Shown: positions 11,144 through 20,892 of the stretch, piece after piece
Layout of the letters: the number at the start of each line of letters is the position of its first letter
Numbering within the stretch: the first letter of the stretch is position 1
DNA from: Piromyces finnis
Taxonomy: Eukaryota > Neocallimastigomycota > Neocallimastigomycetes > Neocallimastigales > Neocallimastigaceae
Direction of reading: 5' to 3'
Assembly: GCA_002104945.1 (NCBI GenBank)
Contig: MCFH01000030.1
Coordinates: 496,001-560,000, forward strand
Length of the DNA stretch: 64,000 nt
The notes under the pieces: generated by a model
What the model saw: only the letters and a program-made list of their open reading frames with translations
Told to the model about the DNA's origin: nothing
The model's database searches: none
Made by a program: the position numbers and the translations under genes

Positions 11144-13255
11144 AGTACTTAGTTATTATTAAATGTTTTAAATATTAATCATTAATAAAAATATTATATG
11201 AATTAGAATTCTAGCTTAATAATGACTTTATAAAAAAAATAATTTCATTGAATTAATTAGGTTATTGAAATAGTAAATTCTTTTTATATATAGTATTTCT
11301 TATAAAAATAAATACCTATACCTTTCCATTTATCAAAAAGAATACTATTTCATTCACTATTTCATTTAATAATAAATAAAATGGTTATTGCTGTTATCTA
11401 AAACTTAAAAATTATAATAACAAAATTACCTTTATTTTTGCCTATTGAAAAATAAATAATAAAAAAAAAAAGATTAAATTTTAATATAAAATTCATTAAA
11501 TTCATTTTAAAAACTATTTAATTTTAACTATTAATAATTCCATTATTTAATAATACTTAATACCTCATTATTAATTATTAATATTAATTATTAGAATATT
11601 TAATCTCTATATAATATTAATAATTTATCATAATGACATTTTGTGAGTAAATTAATTTATTTATATTAAAAAAATTATCCTAATGTTTAATATAAATTTA
11701 ATATAAAATTTTATTAAAAATAAATTAAATTGGTATTTTTATTCTAAAAATGGTAAACTTCTTTAGATAATATATGGATAATATATGGATTTAAAATAGG
11801 CTAGTTTAATTTTTCATAAATAATGTTTACATTTAATCAATAATTCAATTCAATTGATCATTTTAAAGATAGAAAAAGATAAATTGATAAATGAAATTAA
11901 AAACAAAAAATGAATCTTTATTAAAATAATATAAAATTAAATTTATCATATGAAATAGAAGGGGAAAAAAAAGGAAAATTTATTTTAAATTTAATTTTAT
12001 ATTATTTTTTTCATAAAAAAATTATCCTTTATGATAATTACAAAATAATTTCTTTTTACATTATTTGTAATTAGCCACATTTTATAGAAATTCGTATTCT
12101 ACTTTCTTATGCTAAATTATTAAAAAAAAAAAAAAAAAGGAAAAACAAAGCTAAATGAAACATATTGAAACATGGAATGCAAATCTTCAAGAATGGTATA
12201 TTTTAATTTTTTTTTAAAAAAAAAAGTGGGTTTTACATCATATTTTTATTGACTCTAAATAATAATTATTATTTATTAGAAATAAATATTTAAAGATAGT
12301 TTAAAAAAAATAGTAATAATTCTTTTTTAGATTAAAATACTTTTTTTGAAAAGCATTTAATTCTAAACCTTTTTTTTTTCTTTATAAAATCAGATGGATC
12401 AGATAGAAATTATAGGAATGAACCTGAAACAATCAACGGTTGGTTGGTTTTGTTTTTCTTCAATCTAAAAAAACAAAGGTTACACAAACCGCTAGAATTT
12501 TTAGTGTTTAGTTTTAATTGTGGTGTGATTATTCAAAACACACGTGGCAGAATAAAACCTCAATAATAAAAAAAAAGTGGTATAAAGGAAAAAAAAATGT
12601 TTTTTCTTTTTAAATAGTAAAAAAGAGTTTTAAATAAAAAAGTAGAAACTTTTTGACTTTTTTTTTTTTTTATGAAAAATTTATTAATTTTGATTGTTAT
12701 TACAAAATTAAATATATATATCTATGTACATAAAATAAAAAAAAATTAATGGTTTAATAAAGAAATTATAGTACATACATTTGTTATTATTATTGTATAG
12801 ATTGTATGTAGAGAGATTGATAGAATATTACATTTATTACGATTTATATCCTATAATTCTACAAATGATTTATCCATTTTACTCTACCTAAAAATTCATA
12901 GATTATTAATATTAGTGACATTCATTCTTTTTTTTTTTTTAAGAAAATTTTATTAAATTGTATTTATAAATACAAAAAAAAAAAAAAAGATGTACTTTAT
13001 AATAATATACAATGAAAAAAAAATAACTATGTAAATATTAATTATTCTTTCCTTGTTATAAAATTATTATAAAAAAAATTGACTCTTTTTTTTTATTCTT
13101 TTAGATTATAATTAAAGTTTAATTTATATATATTTTATTCTATTTTATAATTAAATACTTTAAAATATTCTACTATTAAAAAAATAGGATTAATAATATT
13201 AATAAATTGAACAAGCAATGTGAAAAACTCTGTTAGTTTTAAAATTGAAAAGAAC

Positions 13256-13444
13256 TTAACTCCATAATGATGATAATATCCTAGTCATTATTATTAGTAG
13301 TAGTAGTAGTAGTAGTTTTGTTATTAATATAGAACTAACTTTTATTAGATTAATTGAAAAGTTGGACTTCCTATTAAAATGTTTTTGGGTATGTAAACCA
13401 AGGTTGTTAAAAAAACGCTTGATGGAACTCACTTTTTGCAACAT
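13256..13444 (-). other. short open frame, possible coding relic
   Basis: 62 codons from an ATG at 13,442-13,444. The first ~38 residues have mixed composition (Q-K-V-S-S-I-K-R-F-F-N-N-L-G-L-H-T-Q-K-H). The rest runs through a TAG/TAC microsatellite. It may be a relic of a mobile-element protein, given the LINE fragment 240 bp away, but no motif was recognised. Confidence 0.2.
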
Positions 13445-13678
13445 GAAAAAAGAATTCAGATAATTTAGATCAACTAATATTAATAAATTTTAGAATTAAA
13501 CTCGTATCACTTTTTTTTTAATAACTAGTAGTAACCATATTTCAATATTAAATTAATTATAACATTATTGAATCCATGGTGAATACCTTATTTTTGCTAA
13601 TATTTAACGGAGGAATATTTAATTTTTTTTTTAAAAAAAAAAAAGGAACAAGGATAAAAATGATACACAAATACAACG

Positions 13679-13728
13679 TTGTGAACCCTTACAACCCATT
13701 GTATTCCTTTGTTGACGTGCTTCTAGAC
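13679..13728 (-). mobile_element. short internal LINE fragment
   Basis: About 50 bp matching 17,780-17,835 of the long LINE copy, where the shared words include ACCCATCGTATTCCTTTGTT with substitutions. It carries no poly-A end, so it is an internal fragment rather than a fresh insertion. Confidence 0.7.
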
Positions 13729-13990
13729 AAATCCTATATCTATAATTAAAGAAAGTTTTCGTTTAGTGCTGTAACTAATTTCACATACTTTTTTATTAAT
13801 ATGAATTTCAACATCATCATAGGCTTCAATTAACACTTTGGTGTAGACAGGTATAGGTATATCTTTGGAAAAGGAATAGTCACAAATACTAAAATAGAAT
13901 TTGATGATTTCTTTTTCCGTTAATAACTTCCAGAGTGCATCATGTTGATAGAAATAACCTAATTCTAAATATGATAGATTAGTTTTATTG
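13723..13990 (-). pseudogene. coding relic of unknown origin
   Basis: On the minus strand the frame entering near 13,990 stays open for about 85 codons and ends at TAG 13,723-13,725, which falls in or at the edge of the adjoining LINE fragment. The product has a well-mixed, protein-like composition (for example L-G-Y-F-Y-Q-H-D-A-L-W-K-L-L and P-V-Y-T-K-V-L-I-E-A-Y-D-D-V-E-I-H-I) unlike random AT-rich DNA. No ATG lies at its start. It looks like the surviving end of a gene or exon cut by a LINE insertion. Family not recognised. Confidence 0.45.
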
Positions 13991-15116
13991 ATATTTTTTT
14001 GTTATATTGAATAATACCATTGATGTGATAAAATAATTAAAATATATTCATATACTATATAATAATGTCAATGGCAATCATAACCAAATAAATAAAATTA
14101 TACCTAGAATAAAATATATCTTAAGGTTGGTCTTCTTTAATCGAAATATGTTTTTTTTTTTTTTTTTTTTTTAAAAAAAAAAGCTTGGATTTTTTGATTA
14201 CTGGTAGGATTTACATTAGAATTTATAATTATAGCTTTATCTACTAAAAATAAAAGAAAAAGGTTTCAAAAAATTCATGATTGATTTATTTAACAGGCAT
14301 TCGATAATCCACATCACAGACATTTCCAATGTAGTAAATATTAAAAAATAAGGATGGAAAATACTAAATATTATTGAGAGATACCTTGCTAATGTAATGA
14401 CAGCAATTGGAATAAAAAGATAAATACTATCAGTAACAAGCAAACTTATAGTCCATACGTCTCGTACTATTTGACCTTAATTTTTTTTTACCAATAGCAA
14501 TATATACAATGTAGGCGGTTTTTTTTTTTTTTTTTTTTTTTTTTTATTAAATTTACCTTTTTTTTTTATTTTCAAATTTATAATTTTAAATATATGCTTA
14601 ATGAAAAAAAAAGGTTTATTAAAAAATTAATAAAAATTTTCACACTCTCCTTCTCTGATGAACAAAAAACAAATCTATTCATTCCTATATCGTAATAATA
14701 TCTATAGATAATATGTTAATAAATATAAATAATATGTTTAAAGATAAAAATATATAAAATATAAAACATTAAAGATCCATCGTTCGAGATGAATCCTGGA
14801 ATTTTTACTGTTTAGTCTCTACCTAATAAATTAAATGAAATATAAAAGAGAAATAATATCAGGTATGATAATGGGATGTCCATTAAACCCCTTCCCGATA
14901 AGAATATATAATGTTTTCATTCAAAAGAAATATTAAAACATTGAACTCTATGTAATGGAACATTTAGGAATAATCCTTTTGCTATGTTGGTAACAACGCC
15001 GACACTCTTGATTATATTAGGTGGTTTTATTAAACCCTTTAAGAAGTAGTTTCATAAAACTTAAATATGATAGGAATTGTTATAGTAAGGAAAGCTGCGA
15101 AACCCTTAATAAATTA
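13991..15116. other. relic-rich, partly less AT-biased region
   Basis: No intact gene. A hydrophobic frame at 14,237-14,443 (minus, beginning with TTG) could encode two or three membrane segments, and 14,950-15,050 (+) reads as a short membrane-like fragment ending in K-P-F-K-K. Base composition at 14,770-15,060 is noticeably more mixed than the surroundings. These may be remains of a membrane-protein gene, but no family can be named. Confidence 0.3.
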
Positions 15117-15195
15117 TATAACCCTCTACAAACGTATCATTAATGTATAACCCTCTACAAATTATAGGTAACCCTCTACAAAATGTATCATTAAT
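15117..15195. repeat. 51-bp minisatellite, block 1
   Basis: About one and a half units of the TAACCCTCTACAA-containing repeat that recurs at 15,433-15,597. This block is separated from the larger one by about 240 bp of plain AT-rich DNA. Confidence 0.85.
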
Positions 15196-15432
15196 TGTCA
15201 GATAAATTTAGTTTACACTTAAATTTGTTTATAAAACTATTTGGGTTTTTATAATCTTTTATTTATTTATATTTATTTTATAATATAAATATTGTAACTT
15301 TCTTAAAATCTTTTTATTAAAAAAAAAATAACCAAAGAATAAAAATGTAGTACAATATTAATTTATAATTTTATAAAATACAAATACATAAAAAATACAT
15401 AAAATATTATTTTGGAATGTATTTTATTTTCA

Positions 15433-15597
15433 CATTAATGTATAACCCTCTACAAAATGTAGGTAACCCTCTACAAAATGTATCATTAATGTATAACCCT
15501 CTACAAATTGTAGGTAACCCTCTACAGAATGTATCATTAATGTATAACCCTCTACAAATTGTAGGTAACCCTCTACAAAACGTAGTACTAATGTATG
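15433..15597. repeat. 51-bp minisatellite, block 2
   Basis: Three units of exactly 51 bp starting at 15,441, 15,492 and 15,543, each with two TAACCCTCTACA words. Two of the units contain the palindrome CTACAAATTGTAG. Because 51 is divisible by three, one frame stays open through the block (15,417-15,650), but nothing suggests it is translated. Confidence 0.9.
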
Positions 15598-15618
15598 AGA
15601 CATCTATTTATCCAAGAG

Positions 15619-15947
15619 TTTTTTTTTTTAACAGCATCAAATATTTTTAAATTTTATTTAATTAAAATTATAATACATGTTATAAAAAAAAAATAAAAAA
15701 AAATAGGTTTATATCAACACAAATGAATAAAAATTGGGTATAATGTATTCGAGTCATTTTAATTAAAATAAGAAAGCCATTATTATGCTAAAGTATAATA
15801 ATTGTATTTGACTTCCAATGGGACACTGAACCAAAGATCAAAAAATCTGTCATGGAACAAAATTATGATCTCCATTGGTTGCGCTGGCCCTCTTGGCCTA
15901 TCTTACTGTTTCTTCAGTATTGACGCTCTTGGTTGTTGCTTCAAACC
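15619..15947 (-). mobile_element. 5'-truncated LINE copy (outermost of the stack)
   Basis: T run at 15,619-15,629, then AACAGCATC (the LINE 3' terminus), the AT-rich 3' untranslated part and the end of the coding region. It breaks off in the middle of the coding end, exactly where the poly-T of the next copy starts. Confidence 0.85.
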
Positions 15948-16333
15948 TTTTTTTTTTTTTTTAACTGCATCAAATATTTTAAACTTTATTATTAATTTAA
16001 TTAAAATTATAATACATGTAATATAATAAATTAAAAATAAAAATAAAAATAAAAAAATATGTTTAAATAAACACAAATGAATAAAAATTGGGTATAATGT
16101 ATTCTAGTAATTTTAATTAAAGTAAGAAAGCCACTATCATACTAAAGTATAATAATTGTATTTGACTTCCAATGGGACACCGAGCCAAAGATCAAAATTT
16201 TGTCATGGAACAAAATTATGATCTCCATTGGTTGCGCTGGCCCTCCTGGCCTGTCTTACTGTTTCTTCAGCATTGACGCTCTTGGATGTTGCTTCAAACC
16301 TTTTGAACATTGACCATTGCTTCTTCCCTCTAG

Positions 16334-16335
<2 letters not shown>
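15948..16335 (-). mobile_element. 5'-truncated LINE copy, split by a later insertion
   Basis: T run at 15,948-15,962 followed by the LINE 3' end. The copy follows the long one to about 16,319, then jumps by an internal deletion to the stretch around CTTCTTCCC. At TTCCCTCTAGAA (16,324-16,335) it is interrupted by the long copy. Its continuation AGGAATTTAAATATTTTA, equal to 16,913-16,930 of the long copy, resumes at 18,287 and ends near 18,306. Confidence 0.8.
16324..16335. repeat. target-site duplication, left copy
   Basis: TTCCCTCTAGAA, identical to 18,275-18,286. The two copies bracket the long LINE insertion, and the flanking bases differ (C before the left copy, G before the right). Confidence 0.85.
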
Positions 16336-16397
<62 letters not shown>

Positions 16398-16635
16398 GGC
16401 ATCAAATATTTTAAACTTTATTATTAATTTAATTAAAATTATAATACATGTAATAAAAAATTAAAAAATAAAAATAAAAATAAAAAAAAATATGTTTAAA
16501 TAAACACAAATGAATAAAAATTGGGTATAATGTATTCTAGTAATTTTAATTAAAGTAAGAAAGCCACTATCATACTAAAGTATAATAATTGTATTTGACT
16601 TCCAATGGGACACCGAGCCAAAGATCAAAATTTTG

Positions 16636-18274
16636 TCATGGAACAAAATTATGATCTCCATTGGTTGCGCTGGCCCTCCTGGCCTGTCTTACTGTTTCTT
16701 CAGCATTGACGCTCTTGGATGTTGCTTCAAACCTTTTGAACATTGTCCATTGCTGGCCAATAGCAAAAGGCATGATTTTGGTTAGAAGTTCCGCGGTTAC
16801 CGTCAAGAATGGTGTTCCTTCGTTAGTATCAGATTGAATCTGACGCTTACAAAGTTCTTTCCATTCCCTTGAATTGTAATTAATATTGTTAAAACTTCTT
16901 CCCCCAAGAAGGAATTTAAATATTTTACTGTACACACTAGAATAATCATACACATTAATATTCACCGGATTATTAGAACTATTACTATCATTAACTAAAT
17001 TACTATCTAAATTAGAATTATTATCTTCACTATTGCTATCATTACTAATATTATTATTTCTATTATTGTTATTATTACTATTGTTACTATTACTATTGTT
17101 ACTATTACTATTGTTATTACTACTATTGTTACTATTACTATTAATGTTATTACTATCTCTACTGATATTATCAATTTCATTATTATTGATAGGACTATTG
17201 GAATTACGTTGACTGAAAAAATTTAATAGCTGAACTATGGAATCATAATGTTTAATACGGATATCTCTAAATGTTGGACAATCTAATAACCAATGTTTAA
17301 TACTTTGAACACCACACTTGCAACATGGACAGTAGTTAGGACAAACTGGATCAACAAATTTGGCAGCTTTGGCAACTCTAGCATCCAACTTGTATCCGCT
17401 TCTTGCTTTCAATAGCCAGTAGAAGCCATAGGCAAACTCTGGGTATTCATAACATAATTTAATAAAATCTTTAGTTTCAATAAATTTATTATCATCATAA
17501 TATTGCGCTTTGATTGAATTCCCTTTGAGATCTTTCCAATAAAAGTTTTTAACTGCTTTAACATCTCCATGTTTCTTTAGTTTTTTATCAAGTGTCCTAC
17601 TTGATTTGCACCACGTGTATTTTCTAAATTTAGGAATGTAATTGACAAGGTGTGAGATAATACAATTTGAGTTTTTCCATTTGTTAAAACATCTAACCTG
17701 AGCTAACGCACATTTGGCTGACAATGGAGGGATATTCAAATCTTTTGAGATAGAGTATAAAGATATAAACGATACAGCTTTATGAACTCCGGCAACCCAT
17801 CGTATTCCTTTGTTAACATGCTTCTGAGCAATTCTAGACCTAGCTTTGTTGGATCCAAGTAATGGTGCAAAGTATGAAACTCTGCTGATTACTTGTGAGT
17901 TAAGTACTAGTTTTTTGAAAGGAATAGGAATATTAGGATTTCTTAAGAATTTACTGACTGAGAAAAGTCCTTTCAAAACCTTGTTATTAAGAGCTTTAAT
18001 TACTGGTTTAAGGGACAGATTCTTATCAAATGGAACACCAAGATAAGTATAGCAATCAGTAGTTGGAATGGGTTGTCCTGCTAAGTAAAATGTTGGATCT
18101 CTCTTGTTCTGATTTTCTATTGATTCAGGACGAATCACCATCGTTGAACATTTCTGGATACCAAATTCCATTTCATTATACAGTGCCCATTCATTAACTC
18201 TTCTAAGCATCTTTTTTAAGCATCCTCTTGTTGGAGCACAAATAACTATATCATCTGCAAAAAGTCCACCACAG
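16636..18274 (-). pseudogene. LINE reverse transcriptase, C-terminal part
   Basis: Open frame from the 5' truncation to TGA at 16,636. It starts inside the polymerase: G-G-L-F-A-D-D-I-V-I carries the F-A-D-D catalytic box of reverse transcriptase (encoded near 18,245-18,270), followed by thumb-like sequence (G-V-P-F-D-K-N-L, R-W-V-A-G-V-H-K). A C-terminal zinc knuckle C-x2-C-x6-H-x4-C follows (C-C-K-C-G-V-Q-S-I-K-H-W-L-L-D-C, around 17,270-17,320), typical of LINE proteins. Between the knuckle and the end lies a ~75-residue Asn/Ser tract, an unusual low-complexity expansion in a transposon protein. The first in-frame ATG (18,208-18,210) falls after the catalytic box, so it is not a true start. 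The product is truncated and inactive. Confidence 0.85.
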
Positions 18275-18286
18275 TTCCCTCTAGAA
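18275..18286. repeat. target-site duplication, right copy
   Basis: TTCCCTCTAGAA, matching 16,324-16,335. It joins directly to the resumed older LINE copy at 18,287. Confidence 0.85.
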
Positions 18287-18306
18287 GGAATTTAAATATT
18301 TTATTG
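18287..18306 (-). mobile_element. continuation of the split older LINE copy
   Basis: Twenty bases that continue the copy interrupted at 16,335. They match the long copy's 16,913-16,930. Confidence 0.7.
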
Positions 18307-19150
18307 CCCAAAGGATTAAAAATTTACTTTTAATCCTTTAGGTAGTTTTTTTATTCTTATACAACACTCCATAAAAAACACACTTTTTAATTTTATATTT
18401 ATTAACTAAATATATATAATAATATATATTATTATTATATTTTTTTTATTATTATTTATTTATTATACATATAATTATTACATTATTATTTTAATCTATT
18501 TGTTATTAGATATTTAAAATTCTAAATAGCTTGATTATTTAATAAATAAATATTCAAACTTTTATTAATATATTCCCCTTGGATTTTTACTTTCTTATTT
18601 TCTTTTTAAATTATATTATTATTATTTAAATGTAATTATTAACCTCTTATGATAGAAAAACAAAAATAAAAAAAAATTTCTTATTATTTATAATTTATTC
18701 TTGTTTTCTAATTCTAATTAAAAATTATATGTTGTTGTTCTTGACTTCTTTTTTTTTTAATATTAAACCTTCTTTTTAAAATATTAAATAATAATTATTA
18801 TTTAAAAAGAATACCGTTTAATTTCATAAAAAAAATAGATAGTTTTATTTCGCTTTCTTAAATTATGCATATAATATATAAATACAATATTTTTTCCTTT
18901 AAAAAATCAATATAAACCTATTTTTTTTTATACATCCCATATATAATAAATATGAATTTATAAAAAAAATCCATTTATATCATTTTTTAAATTTTAAAAT
19001 ATCTCCTTATATATAATAATATTAACTTTTTTTTTACAATAAAAATTTAATGGATATTTAATGATTTCTTTTTTTTAAGGAATTATTTGATTAAAAAAAG
19101 ACTTTCAATATTGATGTATATTAATGATATTATATTAGATTTTATTGAAT
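18307..19150. other. intergenic region downstream of hexokinase
   Basis: AT-rich, no gene seen. It holds one short inverted repeat: AAAGGATTAAAA at 18,310-18,321 and its complement TTTTAATCCTTT at 18,328-18,339, a 12-bp stem with a 6-base loop. Confidence 0.6.
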
Positions 19151-20892
19151 TTACTTGTCAGCAAGAGCAGCAATAACGGCAGCACCAATACCAGAACCGT
19201 CCTTACCTAATTGAAGAGAAACGTTTTCAGAGAACATACCGAAGAGCTCGTGAAGAGCATCTCTCATTCTGTTGTCAAAGTGTGGGTAGTGTTCGTAGAC
19301 AGAACCATCAATAGCAACGGTACAACCAGTGTCAACACGGTTCATCTTAGTAACAACGGCAGCAACACCACAAGCAGCTAATCTAGCAGCACGGATGGCG
19401 ACGAGTTCACAAATACGACGAACAATACGACGATCACGTGGAGCAACATATGGAATCTTTAAGATTTCTTGAAGAACCATCTTGGTATCAGTTAATTCAG
19501 AAGTGTGATCTCTTTCAATACGGGACATGTAAGCAGTTTCGAATTTTCCTGGAGTATCCATTTCAGTAGAGCTCATACCACCGAAAAGAATCTTTCTTTC
19601 AATAAGATCCTTACAGACTAAACGAACAATTTCACCAAGGTACATACCAGAGATCATCTTTTCAAAGGTTTGTCTACCTGGGTTGTTACCTTCTTGATCT
19701 TGTTGTTCATCATACTTGGACCATGGAAGAACCTTTCTTTCGTTATCGAAAGCTCCCCATTCACTGTTGATGATCATTTCGTTAGACTTAACTGGACCAC
19801 CCTTCCACTTTGGAATAGCATCAACACTTTCAACGTAAGCAGCGTTAGTACCAGTACCAAGAATAACACCAACACAGGTACCTGGGTCAACGTAAGCGTG
19901 GGACATAAGAGTACCAACGGTATCGTTAACTAAAGCGACAACATTAACCTTTAATTGCTTACGGGCAAGAGCTTCAGCAAGAAGAGAAACAACATCCTTA
20001 CCAATAGAGTTAGCACAGTTGAAACCCTTGTTCCATAATAAGATAGTACCTTCATTTAAGGCAGTTTGTTGAACTGGGAAAGAGAAAGTGAAACCGAGGT
20101 TGATTTCATTATCAGTGTTGATATTGTATTCCTTAATGAAAATAGCAATAGATTCAGCTAAGAAATCGAAAAGAACAGTTTGGTCGGCAGTCTTAGCATC
20201 ATCTGGAATAGTGAACTTCTTGGCTCTAAGTCTAACCTTAGATTGACCTTCTAAATTAATTTCACAGACACGGAAATTAGTACCTCCTAAATCGAGAGCA
20301 AGGTAAGTACCGACTTCCTTACCAGTTGGACGGTTGGTAACGAAAGATGGAATCATCTTTAAAGTGCAGTCATCACTCTTAAGACCGGCTTCCATTTCCT
20401 TAACGAAAACCTTGCAAATTTCACGTAATCTCTATTTATTTATAACGAATGAAATAAAATATATTTAATTAATTATATTAATCAATATATTTTTTTATAA
20501 TTACATTCTTTTATAATAAATTTATATAGTAAACAATCAATTATTTTTATTTTTTGATTTGTTTATTTAATCCTATTTTTTGATTTTATTTCTTTATTTA
20601 TTTCTCTGAACTTTTTTTTTTTTTTTTTTTTGAATAATTTTAACGAATTTTATATTAATATTCCTCTTTTTTTTAATCGTCTTTTTCCTTATTTATAATT
20701 ACTATTATTGATTATTTTAATATTAAAAAAATTATTAAAAATATTTACTTGTGGACTAATGATGAAAATGTCTTCAAGTTCAGAGCAAACTTGACTTTCG
20801 TCAATTTCTCTGTAGGTGTATTTACCAGTGTTTTGAGTGGTATTTTGGTGAAGAATTTCACGAAGAGCGTTAATATCGAAAGTCTTTTCCAT
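19151..20892 (-). CDS. HXK: hexokinase
   Basis: ATP-dependent hexose kinase of glycolysis (glucose to glucose-6-phosphate, cytosolic). Two exons on the minus strand, 20,892-20,749 and 20,431-19,151, separated by a 317-bp GT-AG intron in phase 0; the product has 474 residues, usual for fungal hexokinases. Visible motifs are the phosphate-1 loop L-D-L-G-G-T-N-F-R (about 94-102), the sugar-binding block G-F-T-F-S-F-P (about 161-167), V-N-D-T with the catalytic Asp (about 216-219), G-T-G-T-N-A (about 240), N-S-E-W-G-A-F (about 270) and G-S-G-I-G-A-A near the C-terminus. The splice is supported because it restores R-L-R-E-I-C-K-V-F-V before M-E-A-G-L, as in the family. Exon 2 has no good start of its own. 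Codons are much richer in C and G than in neighbouring genes, suggesting high expression. Confidence 0.97.

Larger units (their letters stand above)
9193..13255. other. AT-rich intergenic region
   Basis: About 4 kb without a recognisable gene. A Lys-rich frame at 10,506-10,727 (+) has no family features and looks accidental. The only structure seen is a 74-bp imperfect duplication and an ATT run, listed separately. Confidence 0.5.
16336..18286 (-). mobile_element. longest LINE (non-LTR retrotransposon) copy
   Basis: A non-LTR element about 1.95 kb long, inserted on the minus strand and 5'-truncated inside its reverse transcriptase. The 3' end is a long T run (16,336-16,394) followed by AACGGCATC. 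A 12-bp duplicated target site flanks it. The target lay in an older copy of the same family, so at least three rounds of insertion are stacked at 15.6-18.3 kb. The reading frame is intact from the truncation to the stop, so this is the youngest copy here. It lacks most of the polymerase and any upstream ORF, so it cannot move by itself. Confidence 0.9.

Noticed and set aside
15417-15650. 77-codon repeat protein
   Set aside because: The frame is produced by the 51-bp minisatellite and runs into the LINE 3' end.
18310-18339. Stem-loop as a transcription terminator
   Set aside because: A 12-bp AT-rich stem about 0.8 kb past the hexokinase stop is not a eukaryotic terminator signal. Recorded only as a small inverted repeat.
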